DNA of 64,000 bases from Methylocystis sp. B8 (GTDB lineage: Bacteria; Pseudomonadota; Alphaproteobacteria; Rhizobiales; Beijerinckiaceae). Location of the stretch: NCBI RefSeq assembly GCF_005771425.1, contig NZ_VBTZ01000013.1, forward strand, positions 1 to 64,000, given 5' to 3'. Under the pieces are notes generated by a model that searched no databases, had not been told where the DNA came from, and saw only the letters and a list, made by a program, of their open reading frames with translations. Every line of letters begins with the position of its first letter. Position 1 is the first letter of the stretch. Made by a program: the position numbers and the translations under genes. This document shows positions 17,734-25,915 of the stretch, in pieces.

Positions 17734-18917
17734 TTCTTGCCGGAGAGTTTCTGGTGGATGGCTGCGGCGGCTGACTCATAAATGGCGTCGAAGGCGCGCC
17801 GCGGAAGCGACCCCTGCTCGACCGCTTCGCCGGTCTGCAGCGGCTGTTCGAGCACCACGGCGTTTCCGCGCTTCACCTCGAGATGGCCCACGGTCGCCCC
17901 AGCTTCGACCGGCGCGATCAGAGGGCCTTCGTAAACGATCTTGCCCATGAGCCTCTCGTTGGCTCCGCGCGGGAGAAGCACTTTGATGTCTTCCTTGGCT
18001 GTCAGCTCCACCGAGCCCTGCGTGCCGCCGTAGACCTGCGCCGGTCCGATGGGCTCTCCGGCTTTGAACAGCTCCTTCTCCTCAAAGTTCCGGAATCCCC
18101 ATTGCAGCAGTTTGCGCGCCTCTTCGGCCCGCTCTTTGGCGCTCTTTGCGCCGTAAATGGCGACAATCAGGCGTCTGCCGTCCTGGGTGGCTGAGCCCAC
18201 CATTCCATAACCGCTGTCCTTGTCGATATTGCCGGTCTTCAGCCCGTCGGCGCCAATGCTCATTGTGAGCAGCGGATTGCGATTCTGCTGGCGAATCTTG
18301 TTCCAGGTGAATTCTTTCTCGCCGAAATAGGGATAGTATTGAGGGTAGGTCTTGATGACATGCGCCGCGAGCTTGGCCATCTCCCGCGCCGTCACCTTTT
18401 GGTCCGGACCGTCCATCCCCCAAGGATTTCCGAACCGTGATTTGGTAAGGCCAAGCTCCGCCGCGCGCTTGTTCATCCGCGTGACGAACGATTCTTCGGC
18501 GCCCGCAAGCCCTTCCGCGAGCGTGATCGCGGCGTCGTTGCCGGATTGAATCACGAGCCCCCGGATAAGGTCCTCGACGCGCACGCGGCTATTGAGCGCA
18601 AGGAACATCGCCGACCCGCCCGCCGGCGCGCCACCGGTGCGCCAGGCGTGCTCCGAGACGGTGAACTCGTCGTCAAGCTTCAATTTTCCTTCGGCCAGAG
18701 CCTGAAAAATCAGTTCCGCCGTAAGAATTTTGACGGTCGACGCCGGCTTGGCGAAATCGTCAGCGTTTTTCTCGAAGAGAACAGTGTTCGTGCCGGCGTC
18801 GATCAGAATCGCGCTGGGAGCGCTCGTCTGAAAATTCTGGGCGCGAGCGGACGCCGCGCCGAACCCCGCGAACGCGAGCAGGATGAGGATCAACCATCGC
18901 ACGGGAAACTTCGACAA
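17730..18917 (-). CDS. D-alanyl-D-alanine carboxypeptidase (DacA/DacC family)
   Basis: A periplasmic penicillin-binding protein that trims the terminal D-Ala from peptidoglycan peptides. 395 residues with a signal peptide ending near ASARA-QNF (residue 26). All three active-site motifs are present: S60-T-V-K63, S125-G-N127 and K227-T-G229. The C-terminal PBP5-type domain follows. The start is a TTG at 18915-18917 with GGGGAAG seven bases before it; no in-frame ATG exists before the signal sequence. Separated from rlpA upstream by a palindrome-rich spacer. Confidence 0.94.
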   Translation of the reverse strand: MSKFPVRWLILILLAFAGFGAASARAQNFQTSAPSAILIDAGTNTVLFEKNADDFAKPASTVKILTAELIFQALAEGKLKLDDEFTVSEHAWRTGGAPAGGSAMFLALNSRVRVEDLIRGLVIQSGNDAAITLAEGLAGAEESFVTRMNKRAAELGLTKSRFGNPWGMDGPDQKVTAREMAKLAAHVIKTYPQYYPYFGEKEFTWNKIRQQNRNPLLTMSIGADGLKTGNIDKDSGYGMVGSATQDGRRLIVAIYGAKSAKERAEEARKLLQWGFRNFEEKELFKAGEPIGPAQVYGGTQGSVELTAKEDIKVLLPRGANERLMGKIVYEGPLIAPVEAGATVGHLEVKRGNAVVLEQPLQTGEAVEQGSLPRRAFDAIYESAAAAIHQKLSGKK

Positions 18918-19000
18918 GGGCGCGCTTCCCCTATTGACGCCGCAGTGCGGCAGGCGCGGAGAAGATGGCGCGCGACGCCGAAAATTGCAATCGGCGACTT

Positions 19001-19111
19001 AGAGCGCTTCCCGATCACATGGAATCATGTGATCGATAAGGAATCGCTCAAAATCAAAACGTTGGAGCAGGTTCTCATCGAAAAAGTCTGTCAACTTTTT
19101 CGGAACCTGCT
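19001..19111. repeat. Palindromic intergenic element between rlpA and dac
   Basis: Two hairpins lie in the 205-base spacer. The first is GATCACAT-GGAATC-ATGTGATC at 19013-19034. The second pairs AGCAGGTT...CGAAAAAGT with ACTTTTTCGGAACCTGCT across 19066-19111, with one bulge. The block starting AGAGCGCTTCC looks like a dispersed element I associate with Hyphomicrobiales intergenic regions, but no second copy is in this window. It could also work as an attenuator or mRNA-processing site within the operon. Confidence 0.55.
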
Positions 19112-19122
19112 TCAGGCCGGCG

Positions 19123-20133
19123 TCAGTTCGTTTTGAGGGAGTTCAGCGCCTGCCTGACGGATCGAGCCGAAGCTTGACGATCGACAAAGTGCGCGGGTCG
19201 CATCGGCGGCAGCGGCGCGACAGCCTCCCTGGCCGTTCGGGTCAGACTGACCGGCCTTTCGTCCACGCCCGCTTCTTCGCGCGATGGAGGAAGCGGCGCG
19301 TCGGTCTCGCGCTCGGCATAAGCCAGCGCCTGATAGTCCGACGCCTGCTCGCCCGCATAAGCAGCGCGGGACCAAATCTCCGAAGGCGGCGTCGGCGCAT
19401 CATCCCGCGCCATTCGCGCCGGCTCGTCATTTGCCGCCATCATCACAGGCGCCGGTTCATCAAGCCGCGCGGGAAGCCCGTCATCACGCAGCGTCGCAAG
19501 CAGTTTTTCGTCGTTGTCGCCGGCGAGATCTGCGGGGCCGATCCATTCGACTTTGACTTGCGTGGTGCCGTGCCTGTGGAAATCGAGCGCATGCGCCACG
19601 CGCTGCGAGACATCCATAACGCGTCCGCCGTGATAGGGGCCGCGATCGTTCACGCGCACGACGATAGAATGGTCATTGCGCAAATTGGTCACGCGCGCAT
19701 AGCTCGGGAGCGGCATCGTGGGATGGGCGGCGGAAATTGAGGCCCGGTCGAATATCTCGCCGTTAGCGGTGCGGCGACCATGGAAATCCGAGCCGTACCA
19801 GGACGCCGTTCCAATCGCCGAATAGGGCTTTTCACTCGGATAGTAAGTTCGTCCGGCGATCTTATAAGGTTTGCCGACCATGTAGGCGCCGCCGCCTTTC
19901 GGCACCTCCTCTCCTTCCGCAATGACACGGGGGCTCGGGCGAACGCCGTAGCGCGGGTCGATCTGGCCAAGGCCAGCCATTCGATGCGAGCCGCTCGACG
20001 AACATCCCGCAAGTGCGCCGAGACAGACGAGTGGAAGGAGTTTGCCGAGAGCTTTTGAGCGAAAAATGCGCGTGCGCCGCGTTTCAACGATGTTTGTGGA
20101 CACGACAGATCGCATCGAGACGGTCCTCGTCAT
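19123..20133 (-). CDS. rlpA: RlpA family septal ring lytic transglycosylase lipoprotein
   Basis: 336 residues. A lipobox LGALAGC near residue 44 marks an outer-membrane lipoprotein. The double-psi beta-barrel is at about 105-200 (GTASWYGSDFHGRRTANGE, VRVNDRGPYHGGRVMDVS), with the catalytic-type aspartate in NDRGP. The C-terminal half is low-complexity and acidic or proline-rich, and I see no SPOR domain, unlike E. coli RlpA. An alternative ATG at 20113-20115 has a better spaced GAGG site and may be the real start. First gene before dac-tmk-holB. Confidence 0.88.
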   Translation of the reverse strand: MTRTVSMRSVVSTNIVETRRTRIFRSKALGKLLPLVCLGALAGCSSSGSHRMAGLGQIDPRYGVRPSPRVIAEGEEVPKGGGAYMVGKPYKIAGRTYYPSEKPYSAIGTASWYGSDFHGRRTANGEIFDRASISAAHPTMPLPSYARVTNLRNDHSIVVRVNDRGPYHGGRVMDVSQRVAHALDFHRHGTTQVKVEWIGPADLAGDNDEKLLATLRDDGLPARLDEPAPVMMAANDEPARMARDDAPTPPSEIWSRAAYAGEQASDYQALAYAERETDAPLPPSREEAGVDERPVSLTRTAREAVAPLPPMRPAHFVDRQASARSVRQALNSLKTN

Positions 20134-20304
20134 CGCTCCCTAACCCGGCCAGTCCGCAATGAAGCTGCAACGGAATGTCGGCGGAGTTTCTGGGCGATGT
20201 ATGAAGTTGTCGTTAAACGCGGGGTTACGCTTGCGTCAGCAGGCGTCGCGATTGGGACCAAAATGCGACAGTCGAGCGCTAAAATGGCCTTGCGCAACTA
20301 GATC

Positions 20305-20332
20305 AAAAAAGAGTGTGGCTCGGGCGCCACAC
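20305..20332 (-). terminator. Intrinsic terminator after recJ
   Basis: On the minus strand GTGTGGC pairs with GCCACAC around a short GC loop (20313-20332) and is followed by a run of six T. It starts five bases after the recJ stop, which suits a rho-independent terminator separating recJ from rlpA. Confidence 0.8.
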
Positions 20333-20336
20333 CGGA

Positions 20337-22133
20337 TCATTGAATCCGGGCGGCATCCACAATGCGCGTTTCGACGCGTTCAACGCCGCGGAAGACATTG
20401 CTTGCGAGTCTCGCTGCAACGTGAAGCTGCGCGCCGTCGCCTTTAAGCAGCGCCTCGCCAAGCGGCGAATGCGCGGCGCGGAAGGCGATGGCGTCGACCA
20501 TCGCGCCGTCGCGCGAACGCAAGCGCGCGCGCACATGATCGGCGCCGACGGTTTGAGCGAATGCGACCTGCTGTTCCGGGAGAGCAAATACCGGTTCCGG
20601 ATTGCCCTGTCCGAAGGGTCCTGCCCGCTCGACCCGTCGCAAAAGGTCGAGACACACGCCTCTGCCAGCCAGTGTAGCGTCCAGGAACAGCGCGTCCTCG
20701 AGTCGGGCGGCCTCGACCGCCGCTTCGAGCGCATCGTTGAGATAGGCTCGAAAGTCGTCGAGCCGATCGCGCGAGAGAGTCACGCCGGCGGCCATGGCGT
20801 GCCCGCCGCCTTTGACCGCAAAGCCAAGATCGACGGCGCGCCGCACCGCCGCGCCAAGATCGACGCCACTTAAACTTCTACCTGAGCCTGTTCCATATTC
20901 TCTATTAAAAGCAATAACGAATGATGGTATATTAAAGCGTTCCTTTAAGCGTGATGCGATCAGCCCGACGACGCCCGGATGCCAATGGTGGCCTTCAACG
21001 ATAAGGCATGACAAGCGGTTCGATCCCGCCAATTGCGCTTCGGCCTGTGCGATCGCCTGCTCCAATGTCGCCCTCTCGACGATCTGTCGTTCGCTGTTCA
21101 GTCGATCAAGCTCGGATGCGATGCGTCGCGCTTCCGCACCGTCGGCGAGGGTCAGCAGACGCGCCCCGAGTTCAGCGTCGCCGATCCGACCCCCGGCGTT
21201 GATGCGCGGGCCGAGCGCGAAGCCGAGATCGCGGGCGCGCGGCCGGCCATCCAGTCGAGCGACGTCGATGAGCGCGGCGAGTCCTGGACGCGATCGCGCC
21301 GCCATCACCATCAAACCTTTGGCGACGAGCGCCCTGTTGAGCCGCGCCAAGGCAGCGACGTCGGCGACTGTCGCCAGCGCAACAAGATCGAGTGAAGCGA
21401 GGAGATCTGGCTCGGGACGATGATCGTTCCACCACCCGCACGCGCGCAGCGTTCGGGAAACTCCGATGAGGGCGAGAAAAACGACGCCCGCCGCGCAGAG
21501 CGCGCCCTGCCCCGAAAGATCATCGCGCCGGTTAGGATTGACGACGATCGCCTCCGGCAAGACTTCGGTCGCCTGATGGTGATCTAGAACGATGACATCG
21601 AGGCCAAGCCCCCGCGCGACGGCGAAAGCCTCGTGACTTGTGGTTCCGCAATCTACGGTGACCAAGAGAGTTGCGCCGCGCGCCGCAAGATCGCGGATCG
21701 CGTCGACGTTTGGGCCATAACCTTCGACGATGCGGTCCGGAATATGGAGCAAGGGCTCGGGCGCGCCGGCCGCCCGCCAAAAGTCGACGAGCAGCGCGGA
21801 GGAGCAGGCGCCATCGACATCATAGTCGCCGAAGACGGCGATCTGCTCACCCTTTTCGATCGCGTGCGCAAGCCGATCCGTGGCGGCGTCCATATCGCGC
21901 AAGGACGAGGGGTCCGGGAGAAGGTCGCGCAGCTTGGGATCTAGATAGCCCGCGGCATCAGCGACGGTGACGCCGCGCCCCGCGATCACACGCGCGAGAA
22001 AATCATCGATCCCATGCGTTTGGGTCAGCGCAAGCGCCTGCGCCTCGCCCTTCGCGTCGAGTCGCCCACGCCAACGTCGGCCGAGCACCGAGCGCTCGAC
22101 GCCCAGAAAGGCCGGAAAGACCGAATCAGACAT
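20337..22133 (-). CDS. recJ: Single-stranded-DNA-specific exonuclease RecJ
   Basis: A 5'-3' ssDNA exonuclease used in recombination and mismatch repair. 598 residues with the DHH-family motifs FGDYDVDGA (102-110) and VLDHHQA, the DHHA1 region GGGHAMAAG and an OB-fold tail. The ATG at 22131-22133 (MSDSVFPAF) has GAGG upstream and is preferred to an in-frame start 84 bases earlier. One stretch, 20871-20950, is about 34% GC inside a much richer gene although the protein there (around RFNIPSFVIAFNREYGTGSG) keeps family motifs. Confidence 0.95.
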   Translation of the reverse strand: MSDSVFPAFLGVERSVLGRRWRGRLDAKGEAQALALTQTHGIDDFLARVIAGRGVTVADAAGYLDPKLRDLLPDPSSLRDMDAATDRLAHAIEKGEQIAVFGDYDVDGACSSALLVDFWRAAGAPEPLLHIPDRIVEGYGPNVDAIRDLAARGATLLVTVDCGTTSHEAFAVARGLGLDVIVLDHHQATEVLPEAIVVNPNRRDDLSGQGALCAAGVVFLALIGVSRTLRACGWWNDHRPEPDLLASLDLVALATVADVAALARLNRALVAKGLMVMAARSRPGLAALIDVARLDGRPRARDLGFALGPRINAGGRIGDAELGARLLTLADGAEARRIASELDRLNSERQIVERATLEQAIAQAEAQLAGSNRLSCLIVEGHHWHPGVVGLIASRLKERFNIPSFVIAFNREYGTGSGRSLSGVDLGAAVRRAVDLGFAVKGGGHAMAAGVTLSRDRLDDFRAYLNDALEAAVEAARLEDALFLDATLAGRGVCLDLLRRVERAGPFGQGNPEPVFALPEQQVAFAQTVGADHVRARLRSRDGAMVDAIAFRAAHSPLGEALLKGDGAQLHVAARLASNVFRGVERVETRIVDAARIQ

Positions 22134-22419
22134 CACCGCCTCAAAGCCAGTGGCTAAGCCCCGCTGACCCGCGAGGCAAGTTTGTCGACGCAGTTGGGGA
22201 GAAACAGTCGCGGGCAAAATAAGCTTGTAATCTCAATTATCTGCCAAATTTGGTTGACATCGTTCTCCATCGGCGGCGTTATGTTCCCGTATAATGTTTT
22301 CTATCCAATCCGTTTTGATGAGGCGTTGGGCGCGCCAAAGTCTGTAGATTTTTCGACGACTTACCAGTTCACGAGCGCCTTTGCCGAACTACGTGAAAAA
22401 GAATTGAGCGGAGACCTTT

Positions 22420-22824
22420 ATGGAGACCAAAAAGCTCGAGACGGGCGCCGCGCCTCAGAAACTCGGCGAGTATCTCTCAAGAACGCGCGAGAAAGCGCCG
22501 ATGCACGCCGGTCATGGCGCTGGCGGCGCGCAGTCGGTGCGCAAGGACGACTATCGCGGCCATGAGATAGAAATCGTCACCACTTACAAAATCCTGGTCG
22601 ACGGAAAGAAAATTCGCGCGCCGCTCGGCGTCGACGCGGCCGGCCGGGTTCATTGTCATTCATTGCCGAACTACCAGACGGCTTCGGCGGTGGACATGGT
22701 GCGGGCGCTCATCGACGGCTTTCCCGAGGAGTTCGAACCTAAGCCCACCCAGCGCAAGAGCCGGCCGGCGTCTCGTCGAAAGAGCAGGTCCGCCGCGAAG
22801 AAAGGTTCAAAGCACGAGCATTGA
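22420..22824 (+). CDS. Putative MelC1-like tyrosinase copper chaperone (caddie)
   Basis: 134 residues, unrecognised by strong motif, encoded 19 bases before a tyrosinase. The centre resembles Streptomyces MelC1: a His/Gly patch MHAGHGAGG (28-36), DYRGHEIEI (44-52), KILVDGKKIRAPLGVDAAGR (57-76), then HSLPNYQTASAVDMVRAL (80-97), which lines up with the MelC1 segment whose tyrosine enters the tyrosinase active site; here that would be Y85. The C-terminus is a Lys/Arg-rich tail ending in HEH. Unlike MelC1 it has no signal peptide. The ATG has a GGAG site six bases upstream. The family assignment is inference from pattern and position. Confidence 0.55.
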   Translation: METKKLETGAAPQKLGEYLSRTREKAPMHAGHGAGGAQSVRKDDYRGHEIEIVTTYKILVDGKKIRAPLGVDAAGRVHCHSLPNYQTASAVDMVRALIDGFPEEFEPKPTQRKSRPASRRKSRSAAKKGSKHEH

Positions 22825-22843
22825 TTTTTTCAGGAGAGAGACG

Positions 22844-23809
22844 ATGGCCGTCGTCCGAAAAAATATTTCGCAAAACGCAGATGTACGGGATCAATACATT
22901 CAAGGCGTCCAATTACTAAAAAAAGAGGCGTCTGGCCGAAAAACCAATGAATTCGGCATTCCAGGCGCGGCGCGCTCAGTCAGCACCTACGATCTTTTCG
23001 TCATCTGGCATGTCACCGCCATGATGCTCGAGACGCCGCCTGGCAATCCGGCGGGGCGGAACTCGGCGCACCGCGGACCGGTTTTCGCGCCATGGCATCG
23101 CGTGATGCTGATGCTCTATGAGCAGAACCTGCAGCGAGTCCTGAACGATTCGAATTTCGGCCTGCCCTATTGGGATTGGGCGGAAGACGGCGACCTGCCG
23201 CAGCAGCAACAGGGCTCGGCAGCAATCTGGAGCGTGGATTGTATGGGCGGACAGGGGAATCCGGTGACCACCGGCCCCTTCGCCTTCCGCCAAAACGATC
23301 CCGCCACGTTCAGAGTGCGCATTTCCGTGAACACGGCCGGAGAGCTAAGATCGGTGAACCGCGGCCTTCGGCGCGCCTTCGGCGTCACCGCCGACGCGCT
23401 GCCGAAAACGGCGCATGTGACGAATGCGCTCGCACTATCCCCCTATGACATGCCCAGCTGGGACGCCGACACGAATAGTTTCCGCAATCGCATCGAAGGG
23501 TGGATGAACGACGACGGCGTTTCAGAGACCTGGCTGCACAATCTAGTCCACGTTTGGGTCGGCGGAGAGATGTTGCTTGGATCTTCTCCCAACGATCCGG
23601 TTTTCTTTCTCAATCATTGCAACATCGACCGCCTCTGGGAAAGCTGGATGACGCGAAATGGGCGCGTCTACGTTCCCGATATGACAGCTGGCGCAGATCT
23701 TAAGGGTCACCGCATCGACGACCCGATCAGCTCTCCGCTGGGGCGCAGCGCCACGCCGCGCGAGACGCTCGATGTGAGCGCCATCTACGAATATGACGCG
23801 CTCCTATGA
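22844..23809 (+). CDS. Tyrosinase (type-3 copper monooxygenase)
   Basis: Oxidises phenols to catechols and quinones with a binuclear copper centre. 321 residues. CuA ligands H56, H76 and H85 (WHVTAM, AHRGPVFAPWHRVM) and CuB ligands H232, H236 and H258 (LHNLVHVWVGG, FFLNHCNIDRLW) are all present. E218 in IEGW and N233 after the first CuB histidine match the residues linked to monophenolase activity in Streptomyces and Bacillus tyrosinases. No signal peptide and no C-terminal lid domain, consistent with need for a separate caddie protein. The ribosome site AGGAGAGAG precedes the ATG. Probably one operon with both neighbours. Confidence 0.93.
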   Translation: MAVVRKNISQNADVRDQYIQGVQLLKKEASGRKTNEFGIPGAARSVSTYDLFVIWHVTAMMLETPPGNPAGRNSAHRGPVFAPWHRVMLMLYEQNLQRVLNDSNFGLPYWDWAEDGDLPQQQQGSAAIWSVDCMGGQGNPVTTGPFAFRQNDPATFRVRISVNTAGELRSVNRGLRRAFGVTADALPKTAHVTNALALSPYDMPSWDADTNSFRNRIEGWMNDDGVSETWLHNLVHVWVGGEMLLGSSPNDPVFFLNHCNIDRLWESWMTRNGRVYVPDMTAGADLKGHRIDDPISSPLGRSATPRETLDVSAIYEYDALL

Positions 23810-23850
23810 GCGCCAAAGCCTTTTGATTTTCTATCAACTTCGGATCGGCA

Positions 23851-25041
23851 ATGGCGCTCAAATCCGCTCATATCATCTTCGTGCATGATTTCTTCGGCTG
23901 GGGACCTAGAGAGTTCGGACTTCCCTATTGGGGCGACGCTCTCGACCAGATCGGCGAACCATTCTTGGTTCATGAAGCCAAAGTTGGTCCGGTCAGCTCC
24001 TTTCACGATCGCGCCTGCGAGCTTTTCGTGCAGATCGGCGGCGGAAGGGTCGATTATGGCGAGCGGCACAGCAGCGAAGCGCGCCATGCCCGGTACTCGC
24101 GGGAATATGCCAGCCCTTTTGCGCCTGACTGGTCGGAAGAGAAGCCGGTGATCCTCATCGGCCACGGCGCCGGCGCCCAGACCGCGATGCAGTTGCAGGC
24201 GCTGCTCGCCATGGATTTCTGGGGGAGAGGAACGAGCGCGGATTGGATCGAGGGCGTCGTTTGCGTCGCTGGCGCCATCAACGGGTCGTTGCTTCCTTAT
24301 GGCATTGGATGCGACCGCGAAGATGGACGGCTCAAGCGCAAGCCGAGTCGGCTTATCGCGGAGTCTTTCAATTTCCTCGGAATGGCCGCGGGCGTACCGA
24401 GCGCCATGCGCAAGCCATTTGATCTTCATCTCGATCAATGGACGGACGGCGAAGAAGACTCGCGTGAGGCGATGGCGCGTCTTGACGCTGGCGCCTTCGT
24501 CGCCGGCGAGGACAATCTCGCCTTCGACATGACGCTTCAGGGCTGCCGAAACGCCAACGCCCGGTTCAGATCGCATCCGGGGACGTATTATCTATCCCTT
24601 GTGACGAACGCCACTCATGCGCGCCCTTCAGGCTTTTTCGGCAAGACCTGGCGACCCGACCCGACGATCCACCCCATTCTTTGGCAGCCGGCGCTCTATC
24701 AGGCGCAAGAAGCCAATTTCGCTAAGGCGCCGATCGTCGGTTGGGGCGGCGGCTGCCTTGCGCTGCCGAAATGGCGGCCCAATGACGGCGCCGTCAGCGT
24801 CGTTTCTCAGCGCTATCCGTTTACGGCGCGGGAAGAGCCTGTGGGAGGCGAAGGCGTCTTCAAACGCCAACGACTCAAGCCGGGACGCTGGTATTATGAA
24901 TATCTCGACAGAGCGATCGGTCAGCGCTTCGATCACTTTGACGCGGTCATCGGCGCGCAACTCAAACCTTGGGTCCCGGGCCTACGCGACGCGCATAAGG
25001 AGATTTATCTGCGGCTCGGCGAGACTCTGCGTAGCCTCTAA
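23851..25041 (+). CDS. Family I.5 lipase-fold protein lacking the catalytic serine
   Basis: 396 residues closely patterned on the zinc-containing Geobacillus/Staphylococcus lipases: HDFFGWG near the N-terminus, VGPVSSFHDRACE, VDYGERHSSEARHARYS, LDQWTDGEED, a SVVS run after N311-D312-G and DHFDAVIG. Zinc-site positions D53, H73, H79 and D195 are kept, as are the triad acid D312 and histidine H362. But the nucleophile elbow reads IGHGAGAQT: glycine 106 stands where the lipases have serine. No signal peptide is seen, although family members are normally secreted. It follows the tyrosinase by 41 bases. Hydrolase activity by the usual mechanism is unlikely; a binding role or altered chemistry is possible. 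Confidence 0.8.
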   Translation: MALKSAHIIFVHDFFGWGPREFGLPYWGDALDQIGEPFLVHEAKVGPVSSFHDRACELFVQIGGGRVDYGERHSSEARHARYSREYASPFAPDWSEEKPVILIGHGAGAQTAMQLQALLAMDFWGRGTSADWIEGVVCVAGAINGSLLPYGIGCDREDGRLKRKPSRLIAESFNFLGMAAGVPSAMRKPFDLHLDQWTDGEEDSREAMARLDAGAFVAGEDNLAFDMTLQGCRNANARFRSHPGTYYLSLVTNATHARPSGFFGKTWRPDPTIHPILWQPALYQAQEANFAKAPIVGWGGGCLALPKWRPNDGAVSVVSQRYPFTAREEPVGGEGVFKRQRLKPGRWYYEYLDRAIGQRFDHFDAVIGAQLKPWVPGLRDAHKEIYLRLGETLRSL

Positions 25042-25059
25042 CCTCCACTTGGGACCTGG

Positions 25060-25752
25060 TCAGTGCAGTCCGGTGATGCCATGCGTGCGGAGCGCGTCGA
25101 TCACGCCGCTGAAAACCAGGGACACGCCCATCGCCGAAACGAAGAAGCCCACGATTCGGGTCGCTGCATCTATTCCGAGCGGTCCGAGCGTCGTCGTCAG
25201 TCGCGTGGCGAAGACGAGACACGCATAGGTCGCGGCCACGGCGAGAACGATTGCGGTCAGTATCGCGCCGAACGCCAGCGTCTCATGGGAGGACCGCTCG
25301 ACGACCGCCATCATCCCGAGCACGGTCGCGATCGCGCCAGGTCCGATCATCAGCGGCATCGCAAGCGGCATGAAGGCGATATTGCCGTTCGAACCAGCGC
25401 AGCCAAGAGATCCCTCCCCGTTCGACGACGGCAGAAAAAGTTCAAAGCCGATTCGCATCAGCACGATGCCGCCGGCGATACGCACCATGTTCAGCGAGAC
25501 GCCGAATATTTTTAAGATCACCGCGCCAAAGAACAAAAAGAAGAGGATGAGCAGCAGCGCGTAAAGACAGGCCATGAAGGCCACCCGACGTCGCTCCTGG
25601 TCGTCTTTATCGCGCTGGAGCAAAAGAAAGATAGGCAGCACCTCGAAGGGATTGATGATCGCCAGCAGCGTGGTGAAAGTCGAAAAAAAGAGCGTCAGCT
25701 CGGTTCTGAAGACGCCGGCGCCGATGTCCGCAATGAGACCGTTGATCGTCAT
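25060..25752 (-). CDS. MarC family integral membrane protein
   Basis: 230 residues with six predicted membrane helices and the typical INPFEVLPIFL motif early, RIAGGIVLMRIGFEL in the middle and PLAMPLMIGPGAIATVLGM later. MarC proteins are inner-membrane proteins of unsettled function, once linked to multiple antibiotic resistance. ATG with GAAGAAG four bases upstream. Converges on the lipase-like gene across 18 bases. Confidence 0.92.
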   Translation of the reverse strand: MTINGLIADIGAGVFRTELTLFFSTFTTLLAIINPFEVLPIFLLLQRDKDDQERRRVAFMACLYALLLILFFLFFGAVILKIFGVSLNMVRIAGGIVLMRIGFELFLPSSNGEGSLGCAGSNGNIAFMPLAMPLMIGPGAIATVLGMMAVVERSSHETLAFGAILTAIVLAVAATYACLVFATRLTTTLGPLGIDAATRIVGFFVSAMGVSLVFSGVIDALRTHGITGLH

Positions 25753-25915
25753 TAGACTTCTTCGCGTTCCAATTTCTGGCTTCTGGCGTGGCGGCGCGCT
25801 CCTGGCGCGGCGCGACCCTATTGCGGCGATTGCCGCCTCTCAACCTTCTTTCGCGCGCATATCACTGATTTTCTGGACATTCGCATGGAATGAACGGCGG
25901 CCCTAAAATCAGCCC

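Noticed and set aside
22254-22295. TTGACA followed by TATAAT as a promoter for the tyrosinase island
   Set aside because: The two hexamers are 30 bases apart, too far for a sigma-70 type promoter; no other -10 at good spacing is clear, so no promoter was called.
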